From IMG/VR virus record IMGVR_UViG_3300048837_000395, positions 1-21,706 of that record: 21,706 nucleotides of DNA. The stretch is one strand, 5' to 3'. Positions 15,918 to 21,706 of the stretch are shown here, one piece after another; the first letter of the stretch is position 1; every line of letters begins with the position of its first letter. The notes below the pieces were generated by a model. The model was not told the DNA's origin. It did not search any database and worked only from the letters and a program-made list of their open reading frames with translations. This DNA comes from a virus. The translations under genes and the position numbers were made by a program.

Positions 15918-17150
15918 TCAGCCTCGCCAATCCGCTAACCAGTCCGGCGCAGTTGTTATCTCCAAGCGATCGCAGCCCACCACGCCGTGCCATGCCAGCG
16001 CCAGCGCCATCACGCAGTCGTCGTGTAACCCTTCCGGCGCGCTGTACTGACTGCGCCCGGTTGCCGTCACCGTGCGCTCATACGCCATGAGTTCGCCCTT
16101 CATCACCGGGTCATCTAACACCGTGATTTCACCCCGGTCGAAGGCCAGCACGAGACTCTCGATCAGCGGCGGCTTGCTAGTACCCGTCGTCTCGAAGGCG
16201 CGCACCGGCAAGCCCTCACGCTGCAAGGCTTCGATGTTCGGGCCGCCAATGCTGTTGCTTTCTGCGACGATCTCGGACAATTGCCACTTGTCGAACATGG
16301 CCCGCACGCGCCCCCGCTGCAACGCCCAATCAATCCCGTTGAAACGATCCATGTCGACAACGGTGCTGGTCTGCATATCCAGGACGATCATCGCTGTGAA
16401 GTCTTTTGCCTGCGCCCAATCCAGCCCCATGACGAAACGCCCCGGATACGGCGCGCGCCGGTCTGCTGTGCAGCGTTCATCCACATACCGGAAAACGCTG
16501 CCTTGCCCCTCGAGGAACCGCGCTTCGATCTCCTGCTGATAATCGTCCTGCGTCATGTCCGCAATCAGCGCATCAAGCGCCGTCTGTGGCAGGTAGGGGT
16601 TGGCGTGCGTGGTAAAGTGCCAGGCCGCCCAACGCCCCGTATCGTCTGCGACGGCGGTGTTATACAGCTCGAAAAACCAATTGCGGCGCGAGGGCGTCGA
16701 AATGAAGACGGCTGTCCCGTCGTTATCCGCCAGCATCGGCGCGCCCACCTTGCGCCATGCGTCAGGGTCAAGGTACGCACACTCATCAAGCACCAGTAGA
16801 TCAGCCATGCCGCCGCGCAAAGCGTCCGGGTGACGTCCGGTCTTAACCTGGACTTGCCCCGCCCCAAGACGCACAATGCGCTTGACTTCGTTCTTGTACA
16901 GGTGGCCGGAAACAAGCAGCGGACTGAGCCAATCCGTAATGTATTCCCAGAACACGTCCGCCTGATCCTGCGACGTGCTGGATAACAACACGCGCCGCCC
17001 TTGCATCAGCGCGTCGACGGCCATGTATGCCGCCAGCACCGTCTTGCCCCCACGCCGCCCGGCACACACCACCTTGCGCTTGGCCGGACTATCGATAATT
17101 TCGCGCTGCAAAGCGTATGGGCGCGGTAGCGTTAGCTCAACTGTCGGCAT
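15918..17150 (-). CDS. terL: Terminase large subunit, ATPase and nuclease (410 aa)
   Basis: The protein powers DNA packaging and cuts the concatemer. The N-terminal ATPase shows a Walker A at residues 30-37 (AGRRGGKT), a Walker B at 118-123 (LLVLDE) and the coupling motif STPS at 151-154. The C-terminal nuclease (RNase H-like) shows D244 in GLDWAQ, E297 in AESN and D377/D378 in HDDCVMALAL, as expected for metal binding. At 410 residues it is at the short end of the family. The gene overlaps the small subunit by 14 bases and leads into the portal, so the three are surely co-transcribed. Confidence 0.96.
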   Translation of the reverse strand: MPTVELTLPRPYALQREIIDSPAKRKVVCAGRRGGKTVLAAYMAVDALMQGRRVLLSSTSQDQADVFWEYITDWLSPLLVSGHLYKNEVKRIVRLGAGQVQVKTGRHPDALRGGMADLLVLDECAYLDPDAWRKVGAPMLADNDGTAVFISTPSRRNWFFELYNTAVADDTGRWAAWHFTTHANPYLPQTALDALIADMTQDDYQQEIEARFLEGQGSVFRYVDERCTADRRAPYPGRFVMGLDWAQAKDFTAMIVLDMQTSTVVDMDRFNGIDWALQRGRVRAMFDKWQLSEIVAESNSIGGPNIEALQREGLPVRAFETTGTSKPPLIESLVLAFDRGEITVLDDPVMKGELMAYERTVTATGRSQYSAPEGLHDDCVMALALAWHGVVGCDRLEITTAPDWLADWRG

Positions 17151-17538
17151 GGCGAATAATGATTTCCAGCGCCCCGCCGTCCGCGCCGGTGACTTCCTGG
17201 CGCACGGGCGCGTCCAGGCCCAGCAGCTTCGCGCGGCGTTCCATCACCTTGAGGTACGAATTGACTGCGCCGGGATTGCCCACGCTTGCCATTGGCTCAA
17301 GCCCTTTAAGCAGCATGTCGAGGCGCTCCAGTTCAAGCTGGCGCAGTTCGTCGGCGCTGTCTCGCTGCTGCTCAGCAAGGCGCTGCAATTCGTGCTGAAT
17401 GTCCTTGTAAACGGTGGTGTGATCAACGCCTAATTTGTCGCCAATTGCGCGGTATGTAAACCCAGCTTTGCGTAGCTCAAGCGCCTGTAATTGGCGCTCT
17501 AATATCTTGCCCCTCTCAGCCGGTTTACCGCGTGCCAT
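17137..17538 (-). CDS. terS: Terminase small subunit (133 aa)
   Basis: The protein recognises the packaging site and loads the large subunit. Residues about 26-48 (GFTYRAIGDKLGVDHTTVYK) form a helix-turn-helix, followed by a coiled-coil oligomerisation region (QHELQRLAEQQRDSADELRQ, then LELERLDMLLKGLE). The end includes MERRAKLLGLDAP, a phrase common in small terminases. It overlaps the large subunit gene by 14 bases. The ribosome binding site is weak (TAGGT), and no clear promoter is seen directly upstream, so transcription may begin within or beyond the upstream gap. Confidence 0.85.
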   Translation of the reverse strand: MARGKPAERGKILERQLQALELRKAGFTYRAIGDKLGVDHTTVYKDIQHELQRLAEQQRDSADELRQLELERLDMLLKGLEPMASVGNPGAVNSYLKVMERRAKLLGLDAPVRQEVTGADGGALEIIIRHADS

Positions 17539-17712
17539 GTTGGATTACCTATTAAGTTGACGTGAATTGAAAAAAAGATTGTGCCCGTCGCTCCTGGCCT
17601 TGCTCCTGGCTTGCGTGCTGCCCCACCCGACACGCCCTGGCTCCATACCGAGGCCAGCCCCCTGGTAATCCGCAGCGGCCTAAGCCTACGCCTGCGGCTG
17701 TACCCACGTGTG

Positions 17713-17780
17713 TGCTGCCGCCGGAATTGAACCGGCCCGCCGCCAGAGGCGCTTGCGACCCCGCGACTGCGCCCGCAGCA
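17713..17780 (-). ncRNA. tRNA-like element (T arm and acceptor stem) of uncertain function
   Basis: On the minus strand GCCGG-TTCAATT-CCGGC (17736-17720) is a perfect T arm with a canonical loop. It is followed by GGCAGCA, which pairs with TGCTGCG 68 bases earlier with one mismatch. A D-arm-like stem GGCGC/GCGCC is present, but the space for a normal anticodon arm is too short. It is therefore a degenerate tRNA or a tRNA mimic rather than a working tRNA. Confidence 0.35.
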
Positions 17781-17787
17781 GCCTAAC

Positions 17788-17816
17788 AAAAAGACGTGCC
17801 TCGTCGCGCACGTCTT
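17788..17816 (-). terminator. Intrinsic terminator of the methyltransferase operon
   Basis: A perfect 9-bp stem AAGACGTGC/GCACGTCTT with an eight-base loop is followed on the minus strand by a run of five U (CUUUUUG). It lies 36 bases past the methyltransferase stop, separating that operon from the packaging genes. On the plus strand no U run follows the hairpin. Confidence 0.8.
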
Positions 17817-17851
17817 ATCTCTAATTCAATTGTAACATACCCGTCAATAGG

Positions 17852-18901
17852 CTAGGCTGCACTAAACATAGGCAGCGTGTAAGGCTGCGCTAAACGTGCG
17901 CGGGCGGTCATTACCCAATGGGGATCACGGTCACAGCCGATGTAATCGCGTCCAAGCTGGCGCGCAACGTCAAGCGTTACGCCTGAGCCGGTGAAGCAGT
18001 CCAGCAGCAGCAAGCCGGGCGCGCTGGTGCTGGCGTTGATAATCTGGCGCATAAGGTCGGCAGGCTTTTCGCACTCGTGCTTACCGGCATAGGCTTGCAC
18101 GGTGCGGAACGTCCACACGTCCGTATATTGCGTGTGGTTGGTGACGTTGAACGGGCGGCGCAGGTCTTCGTACTCGCGGCGCAGGTCTTCGTACTCGCGG
18201 CGCAGGTCTATGTAATCCCGGTCAAATGCGTTAGGAAATGCAGATTGCATTTGCTGGTATCGTTCTGGTGTCGGTATCTGAAACTCAACTTTATCCCCAA
18301 AGTATCCAGATGCAAGGCCGCCGCCATTGGTGGCCGCGCCGAGCGCTGCATTTAACTGTGACAGCCCAATGCCGTGCAATCGCACACGCTCTCTAAACCA
18401 GTTTTTTAACGGGGCAAACACCGCGCCATTAATCTCATATTCGATGGTGGCATAGGCGCGGTCTGATACGTGCTGCTCAGCAAGGATCACCGCTTCCCAG
18501 GGTTCGAGATAAGCGCGCAAATCTTCCTTTCGTGTTTTCTGATGCCACCCTTCACGCTTCACCCACCGGATATTATTCAGCACATTAAAATAGTCGCTGA
18601 CGGCCACCTCCACGCGCGCGGCCATGCGCGGGCTTGCGAACAGGTACAGGCTGCCGTTGGGCTTCAGGACGCGCCGCATCTGCGCCAGGTGGTCGCGCAG
18701 CCACGCGATATAATGCGCGTCCGTTGCCCATTGGTTATCCCACGCCGCATCCTTCACGCCATTATAGGGCGGGTCGGTGGCGATTAAGTCTACGGACGCA
18801 TCCGGCAGCAGCGCCAGCAATTCGAGCGCGTCCATGCAATGCACCTGATCTACCAGGGCGCTCAGCGGTGGCAAGGCGGGCCAATCGTTCGTTGCGTACA
18901 T
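17852..18901 (-). CDS. Beta-class DNA N6-adenine/N4-cytosine methyltransferase (349 aa)
   Basis: The enzyme transfers a methyl group from S-adenosylmethionine to an exocyclic base nitrogen. The catalytic motif DPPY is at residues 43-46 and the cofactor motif FTGSG at 303-307, preceded by HECEKP at 275-280. This order (catalytic first, cofactor near the C-terminus) defines the beta class. Residues about 145-255 are the target recognition region and include the 7-residue repeats of LRREYEDLRREYEDLRR. The ATG at 18901 overlaps the stop of the gene before it (TGATG). No restriction endonuclease is nearby, so it is probably an orphan protecting phage DNA from host restriction; that role is inference. 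A near-identical C-terminus recurs at the right edge. Confidence 0.93.
   Translation of the reverse strand: MYATNDWPALPPLSALVDQVHCMDALELLALLPDASVDLIATDPPYNGVKDAAWDNQWATDAHYIAWLRDHLAQMRRVLKPNGSLYLFASPRMAARVEVAVSDYFNVLNNIRWVKREGWHQKTRKEDLRAYLEPWEAVILAEQHVSDRAYATIEYEINGAVFAPLKNWFRERVRLHGIGLSQLNAALGAATNGGGLASGYFGDKVEFQIPTPERYQQMQSAFPNAFDRDYIDLRREYEDLRREYEDLRRPFNVTNHTQYTDVWTFRTVQAYAGKHECEKPADLMRQIINASTSAPGLLLLDCFTGSGVTLDVARQLGRDYIGCDRDPHWVMTARARLAQPYTLPMFSAA
17895..18021. repeat. 127-base exact repeat, copy 1 (methyltransferase C-terminal region)
   Basis: These 127 bases are identical to 21580-21706. They encode the region from just before FTGSG to near the C-terminus of the methyltransferase. 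Just outside, toward the gene end, the two copies differ at four positions in about 30 bases, all synonymous. Confidence 0.95.
18156..18218. repeat. Three 21-bp tandem repeats inside the methyltransferase gene
   Basis: The unit CGGCGCAGGTCTTCGTACTC(G) occurs at 18156-18176 and 18177-18197 exactly. A third, diverged copy lies at 18198-18218. It encodes a heptad (DLRREYE) in the recognition region, so copy-number changes would keep the frame. Confidence 0.9.
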
Positions 18902-19296
18902 CACGCCGCAGCCTTGCGCCGGTGTAACGGGACAATTACCGCATCCACTCGCCCGCGCGTCGTGGGATATGCCGTCAAGCGCTGCATATGCTCATCCCAC
19001 CACAGCACGGTTTCCTGACGCTGCTCCAGCAGCGCGCGCAGGTTGTCGATGGCGTCAGCGCGCCGCACGATTTCCAGCGCGGCCACGAATGAACGGTTGC
19101 GCTGGAATGTCTGCGCGAATAAGCCGTGAAAGGTGGCGATTTCCACCGGGCGATAGACGGCGCTTTCTTCTTCGTCGCGCCAGTCAAAATCCCGCCATGC
19201 TTGCGGGCTGTCGTTATACGCTGCGCGCTTGCGGGCCTTCGCCTCATCTGCGAGACGGTTGGCCCGTTGGAAAGACGTTTCAATTATCTCAGTCAA
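18901..19296 (-). CDS. Protein of unknown function in the methyltransferase operon (131 aa)
   Basis: I favour the TTG at 19296, which has AGGGGG five bases upstream, over a GTG at 19302 that touches the same purine run. The protein is helical and charged, with several Trp residues (DSPQAWRDFDWRDEEES), a long central helix (AALEIVRRADAIDNLRALLEQRQ) and a basic end (VPLHRRKAAA). I do not recognise the family. It overlaps the methyltransferase start (TGATG), so the two are translationally coupled. It could assist the methyltransferase or be an unrelated early gene. A promoter lies just upstream. Confidence 0.6.
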   Translation of the reverse strand: MTEIIETSFQRANRLADEAKARKRAAYNDSPQAWRDFDWRDEEESAVYRPVEIATFHGLFAQTFQRNRSFVAALEIVRRADAIDNLRALLEQRQETVLWWDEHMQRLTAYPTTRGRVDAVIVPLHRRKAAA

Positions 19297-19321
19297 AATC
19301 ACCCCCTATCCAAATAACTCC

Positions 19322-19350
19322 ACACTAGCACGAACGTTCGTACACGTCAA
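19322..19350 (-). promoter_or_regulatory. Promoter of the methyltransferase operon with a palindrome in its spacer
   Basis: On the minus strand TTGACG (19350-19345), a 17-base spacer and TAGTGT (19327-19322) form a sigma-70-type promoter. The -35 box is good and the -10 box moderate. The perfect palindrome ACGAACGTTCGT (19330-19341) fills most of the spacer, a position where a bound repressor would block the polymerase. Confidence 0.5.
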
Positions 19351-19374
19351 TCAGCCTGCGCCTCATAGTGTCCG

Positions 19375-19578
19375 TTACCATTTGTCGAGACTGTCCGCAT
19401 ATCGCGCAGCGCTTCCGCCGCCGTGCCACCGCTGCCACAACCGGAAGGCGATCACGAGCACGAGCGTTAGCTGCGCCAGCAGCAGTTCGCCGCGCATGTC
19501 CGCCATGCGATAGATCAGCACGCCGAGCACGAATACCCCTATGCGGTAGCTCCACAGTTCAACGCGCCACGCTGTCAT
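19375..19578 (-). CDS. Small membrane protein, two predicted transmembrane helices (67 aa)
   Basis: The ATG at 19578 has AGGGGG five bases upstream, one of the best starts in the window. The sequence has two hydrophobic helices, about 12-24 (RIGVFVLGVLIYR) and 33-46 (LLAQLTLVLVIAFR), with charged ends and a Gly-rich polar C-terminus. Size and two-helix layout resemble a holin, but the gene stands apart from any lysis gene and next to regulators. A membrane-anchored accessory or superinfection-exclusion role is equally possible. No function can be assigned. Confidence 0.55.
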   Translation of the reverse strand: MTAWRVELWSYRIGVFVLGVLIYRMADMRGELLLAQLTLVLVIAFRLWQRWHGGGSAARYADSLDKW

Positions 19579-19587
19579 GTTATCCCC

Positions 19588-20085
19588 CTACTGTTTCCGC
19601 ACGTCGCCCTGTAAGGCGTTCATGCTGCGAATGAAATTCTGCGCGACCTGCTTGCCGTCCACTTTCGCCCGGCGCACCGTCAGCAACGCCGTGTCGTCGT
19701 CGTCGTCCTCAGCGGGCGGCACAACCGGGCGCAGCACCGGCGCAGCGGGCGTGGGCGCTGCCGTTGCCAGCGCGTCCACCCTGCCCCGCAGGTATGCAAG
19801 CTCTTGCCGCAAGTCGTTCGTGTCGTCAGCCTGCACGGGCGGCGGCGCGGTACGTTCCTCGATCCACGCGGCAAACCAGGGCGCGACTTCCGACAGCACG
19901 TCAAACACGCGCGCCGTATCGCCTGAGCGCAGCGCCGCCATAAGCAGCAAGCCGTCGCGTACCGTCTGCGTGAACGTCCGCTGTCCCTTTAACACGTCAA
20001 TGTGTAACGCCAGTTCGCGTTCATCGTCGCGCCTTACGTCAATCCAGAAGGAATACCGCAACCGCCAGCGCTTGCTTTTGCCCAT
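19588..20085 (-). CDS. Ribbon-helix-helix-like DNA-binding protein (165 aa)
   Basis: The ATG at 20085 has GGAG four to five bases upstream. Residues about 8-55 have the ribbon-helix-helix layout: a strand (LRYSFWIDV), a helix (DDERELALHIDVLKGQ), then a second helix (TFTQTVRDGLLLMAALR). This fold makes dimers that bind DNA through the strand. A central coiled coil (DLRQELAYLRGRVDAL) and an Ala/Pro-rich linker with an acidic DDDDD patch follow. It is divergent from a MerR-like regulator and shares a control region with it. Likely roles are a transcription switch component or a partition-type protein; no ParA-like ATPase is in the window. Confidence 0.55.
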   Translation of the reverse strand: MGKSKRWRLRYSFWIDVRRDDERELALHIDVLKGQRTFTQTVRDGLLLMAALRSGDTARVFDVLSEVAPWFAAWIEERTAPPPVQADDTNDLRQELAYLRGRVDALATAAPTPAAPVLRPVVPPAEDDDDDTALLTVRRAKVDGKQVAQNFIRSMNALQGDVRKQ

Positions 20086-20101
20086 TTTACTCCACCCTTG
20101 T

Positions 20102-20153
20102 CACTAGTGCCAAGTCACTAGTGCCACCGTCGCTATCTTGGCACATAGTGCCA
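20102..20153. promoter_or_regulatory. Three copies of a TTGGCAC-type operator motif
   Basis: CACTAGTGCCA occurs at 20102-20112 and 20116-20126, a 14-base period. On the opposite orientation TTGGCACATAGTGCCA (20138-20153) contains the perfect dyad TGGCAC-ATA-GTGCCA. A fourth, weaker TTGGCGCTAACTGG lies near 20219. They lie between the divergent regulator genes and are likely binding sites for one of them. Confidence 0.55.
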
Positions 20154-20154
20154 C

Positions 20155-20196
20155 GCTTGCGTAAAAGCATACGCCATGATAGACTTTTAAGCAAGC
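20155..20196. promoter_or_regulatory. Symmetrical overlapping divergent promoters on a 13-bp inverted repeat
   Basis: The arms GCTTGCGTAAAAG (20155-20167) and CTTTTAAGCAAGC (20184-20196) are inverted with one mismatch, separated by 16 bases. Each arm carries a -35 box: TTGCGT (20157-20162) with TAGACT (20180-20185) on the plus strand, and TTGCTT (20194-20189) with TATGCT (20171-20166) on the minus strand. Both have 17-base spacers, so one polymerase would exclude the other. Confidence 0.5.
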
Positions 20197-20252
20197 AGGG
20201 CAGGGGCGCGCCCGTCAAGTTGGCGCTAACTGGACGATAGGAGCGACGACGC

Positions 20253-20693
20253 TTGTACACGACAACGGAAGTAAGGCAGATATTCAGCACATCCCGCCAG
20301 ACCGTCAGCAATTGGTGCAGAGACTTCGGCGCATACCTATCCCCCACCGCCACGCCCGAAGAAGGCTCACACCGGAAGTTCACCGATACCGACATGACGG
20401 TGTTCGCGTTGGTGGCCGATATGCGCGCCCAAGGCGGCACGTCGGAAATGATCCATGCCGCGTTACGCATGGGGCAGCGGGGCAGCGTCAACACCGACCT
20501 GGCGCTCGTGCCGATTGCGCAGCAGTCCCTTGCATTACAGGCCCGCGTGCGCCAGTTGGAAGGCGACGTTACCGCGCTGCGCCTGGAGGCCGCGCGCACC
20601 GAAGGCGAAGTCCGTATCCTGCGCGCCATGCTGGACGACAAAGAGGCGATCATCCGCGCGCTGTACCGGGAAATCGCCAAGCTGGAAGGGTAG
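20253..20693 (+). CDS. MerR-like transcription regulator (146 aa)
   Basis: This is the only plus-strand gene I call. The TTG at 20253 is the start, with AGGAG nine bases upstream (20239-20243). Residues about 1-25 form a winged helix-turn-helix (YTTTEVRQIFSTSRQTVSNW). The wing region follows (SHRKFTDTDMTVFALVADM), the layout of MerR-type regulators. The C-terminus (about 90-146) is a long coiled coil (ALQARVRQLEGDVTALRLEA) suited to dimerisation. No Cys-based metal site is present, so it is not a classical metal sensor. It faces the ribbon-helix-helix gene across the symmetrical promoters. It ends three bases before the next, convergent gene. Confidence 0.7.
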   Translation: MYTTTEVRQIFSTSRQTVSNWCRDFGAYLSPTATPEEGSHRKFTDTDMTVFALVADMRAQGGTSEMIHAALRMGQRGSVNTDLALVPIAQQSLALQARVRQLEGDVTALRLEAARTEGEVRILRAMLDDKEAIIRALYREIAKLEG

Positions 20694-20696
20694 CTA

Positions 20697-20918
20697 CTAT
20701 TCACGCGCCCGTGCCAATATATCGAGCGCGAACCGGCATTCTTCGCTTTCGTTAAATTGCCGTTCCACAGACACCACCGCCAGCGCGTTCTCAAACGTCC
20801 GTGAAGCATCCTCCTCAATGGCTTTTGCCATTTCCCATTTGCGCTGAATGGCGACACGTTCCTCACGCGCAGCCTGAACCGCGCGCGCCATTGCGATCAA
20901 TTCCTTATTCGTAATCAT
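20697..20918 (-). CDS. Small helical protein of unknown function (73 aa)
   Basis: The ATG at 20918 has GGAGG ten bases upstream; the longer frame adds a Cys/Arg-rich stretch that looks artificial. The protein is nearly all helix with alternating charges (NKELIAMARAVQAAREERVA, then AIEEDASRTFENALAVVSVE) and ends AR-ARE. It resembles small phage accessory proteins with a single long helix. It overlaps no gene and is convergent with the MerR-like gene, three bases away. Confidence 0.5.
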   Translation of the reverse strand: MITNKELIAMARAVQAAREERVAIQRKWEMAKAIEEDASRTFENALAVVSVERQFNESEECRFALDILARARE

Positions 20919-20937
20919 TGCGCTTTTTCCTCCATAG

Positions 20938-21537
20938 CTAAGCCGCCTGCACCCGCACCCGCACGCGCACGCCCGGCACACGCCGCAGCGTCACCACGCC
21001 GTCGTAAACGTCACACTCGACCTCGAACGGCAGCACGCGCGGGCCGATGGCCTCATCCTGCCGCAGCCGCGCCTCCCGATCCTCCAACGCCAGCGCCGCA
21101 TCCAGCGCCGCCGGGTGTTCGCCGTCGGCGTCCACATGGCCCGTCGTCACGGCCTGCGTGAGCACGTCGCCCACGCGGGTGAGGCGGCTTTCCGTCAGCT
21201 TGCCGTAGCGCGCCGCCGTCGCCTGGGCAATCGGCGCTTGCAGTTCGACCGGGTAGCGCGCCAGCGCGTTGGCCTGCGACGTGTTGAGCGTGTAACCCAT
21301 CGGTGACAGGCGCTCCACAACCGGGGCGGCGCGCATCAACTCATACAGGTGCTTCCGGCTGAACGCAAATTCGCGCGCTAAGAAGTCGCTCCAGGTGGCA
21401 TAGCCCAACGCGCGCCAGCCGTCGCGTGATTTGAGTTCGAGTAACAGGCGGCCCATTTCGGCGGCGTGGGCGTTGACGCTGGCGACCAGCGCGCGGGCTT
21501 CGGCTTCCGTCATGGTGACGGGGAGTATGGTTATCAT
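20938..21537 (-). CDS. ParB/HTH-like DNA-binding phage protein (199 aa)
   Basis: The ATG at 21537 is preceded by GGAGG with a short spacer and overlaps the stop of the upstream methyltransferase (ATGA). Residues about 30-70 contain LLELKSRDGWRALGYATW and EFAFSRKHLYELMRAA, which I read as a helix-turn-helix of the ParB-like kind found in phage and plasmid proteins. The remaining part has further helices (SQANALARYPVELQAP) and a C-terminal strand-rich end (FEVECDVYDGVVTLRRV). It may regulate phage genes or aid replication or partition. The assignment is by resemblance and not certain. Confidence 0.55.
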   Translation of the reverse strand: MITILPVTMTEAEARALVASVNAHAAEMGRLLLELKSRDGWRALGYATWSDFLAREFAFSRKHLYELMRAAPVVERLSPMGYTLNTSQANALARYPVELQAPIAQATAARYGKLTESRLTRVGDVLTQAVTTGHVDADGEHPAALDAALALEDREARLRQDEAIGPRVLPFEVECDVYDGVVTLRRVPGVRVRVRVQAA

Positions 21538-21706
21538 GATGCCTCCTGGAACATGGGCAGCGTGTAGGGCTGCGCCAATCGTGCGCGGGCGGTCATTACC
21601 CAATGGGGATCACGGTCACAGCCGATGTAATCGCGTCCAAGCTGGCGCGCAACGTCAAGCGTTACGCCTGAGCCGGTGAAGCAGTCCAGCAGCAGCAAGC
21701 CGGGCG
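21534..21706 (-). CDS. C-terminal end of a second methyltransferase, cut by the window edge
   Basis: The last 57 codons encode LLLLDCFTGSGVTLDVARQL and on through AQPYTLPMFQEAS to a TGA at 21534-21536. The peptide matches the complete methyltransferase at 17852-18901 except for the final residues (QEAS against SAA). Four nucleotide differences near the end are all synonymous, which indicates selection on protein function. The stop overlaps the start of the next gene (ATGA). The rest of this gene lies beyond the window. Confidence 0.85.
   Translation of the reverse strand, partial: PGLLLLDCFTGSGVTLDVARQLGRDYIGCDRDPHWVMTARARLAQPYTLPMFQEAS
21580..21706. repeat. 127-base exact repeat, copy 2, ending at the window edge
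   Basis: Identical to 17895-18021 over 127 bases and ending exactly at the last base of the window. That length is a common assembler word size, so the edge probably marks an assembly break at a repeated word rather than a natural end. Confidence 0.92.

Larger units (their letters stand above)
17539..17851. other. 313-base non-coding gap: terminator, tRNA-like fold and small repeats
   Basis: There is no credible gene here. From right to left it holds the methyltransferase terminator (17788-17816), a tRNA-like fold (17713-17780), and a 6-bp inverted repeat CCGCAG/CTGCGG (17670-17675, 17692-17697). A direct repeat GCTCCTGGC lies at 17590-17598 and 17602-17610, and a run of seven T on the minus strand lies near 17570. 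Being directly upstream of the small terminase gene, it is a reasonable place for a packaging (pac or cos) site, which is inference. Confidence 0.5.

Noticed and set aside
17713-17780. A complete functional tRNA
   Set aside because: There are only 44 bases before the T arm, too few for acceptor, D arm and a normal anticodon arm; no plausible anticodon loop.
17822-17848. Promoter TTGACG with TACAAT just after the methyltransferase stop
   Set aside because: The boxes are only seven bases apart. With a 17-base spacer the -10 would be TTAGAG and transcription would begin at the terminator.
18156-18218. CRISPR array
   Set aside because: The repeats are directly adjacent with no spacers and lie inside a coding gene in frame.
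19330-19341. LexA (SOS) box
   Set aside because: Half-sites resemble the Gram-positive box, but the four-base spacer between them is missing.
1-21706. Terminal redundancy or circular permutation of the whole window
   Set aside because: The first bases do not match the last ones; the end matches an internal site (17895-18021) instead.

Overview
The window is a contiguous piece of the genome of a tailed double-stranded DNA phage (siphovirus-like) or of a prophage of one. Nearly all genes are on the minus strand and tightly packed. Many junctions share a base between stop and start (TAATG, TGATG), and several starts have clear GGAGG-type ribosome binding sites. The order is the classic one: small terminase, large terminase, portal, minor head protein, scaffold, decoration protein, major capsid, connectors, major tail protein, tail chaperone, tape measure, tail tip. 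Protein names rest on reading motifs and gene order; no database search was possible. I see no integrase, ribosomal gene or host housekeeping gene, and the host cannot be named from the sequence.

Layout, reading the minus strand from right to left. (1) 17.1-15.9 kb: small and large terminase subunits. (2) 15.9-12.8 kb: portal, a small unknown protein, a MuF-like minor head protein and a scaffold. (3) 12.8-11.2 kb: a decoration-like protein and the major capsid protein, followed by a strong hairpin. (4) 11.2-8.6 kb: beta-rich virion proteins and head-tail connector/completion proteins. (5) 8.6-6.9 kb: major tail protein, a small protein and the tail assembly chaperone, which has a second reading frame apparently reached by a -1 ribosomal frameshift. 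(6) 6.9-0 kb: a tape measure of 745 residues (suggesting a tail of roughly 110 nm at about 1.5 A per residue), then tail-tip proteins, one carrying a PKD domain and Asp-box repeats.

The right part (17.5-21.7 kb) is regulatory and accessory. It holds a beta-class DNA methyltransferase in an operon with its own promoter and terminator, a small membrane protein, a ribbon-helix-helix-like protein divergent from a MerR-like regulator (the only gene called on the plus strand), two small genes, and the 3' end of a second methyltransferase cut off by the window edge. Two control regions stand out: overlapping divergent promoters built on a 13-bp inverted repeat with TTGGCAC-type operators nearby, and a promoter with a perfect 12-bp palindrome in its spacer. 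Between the methyltransferase terminator and the small terminase lies a 313-base stretch with a tRNA-like fold.

The most notable points are the predicted frameshift signal (7139-7183), the exact 127-base repeat that ends the window inside a second methyltransferase gene, and the symmetrical promoter switch at 20155-20196.
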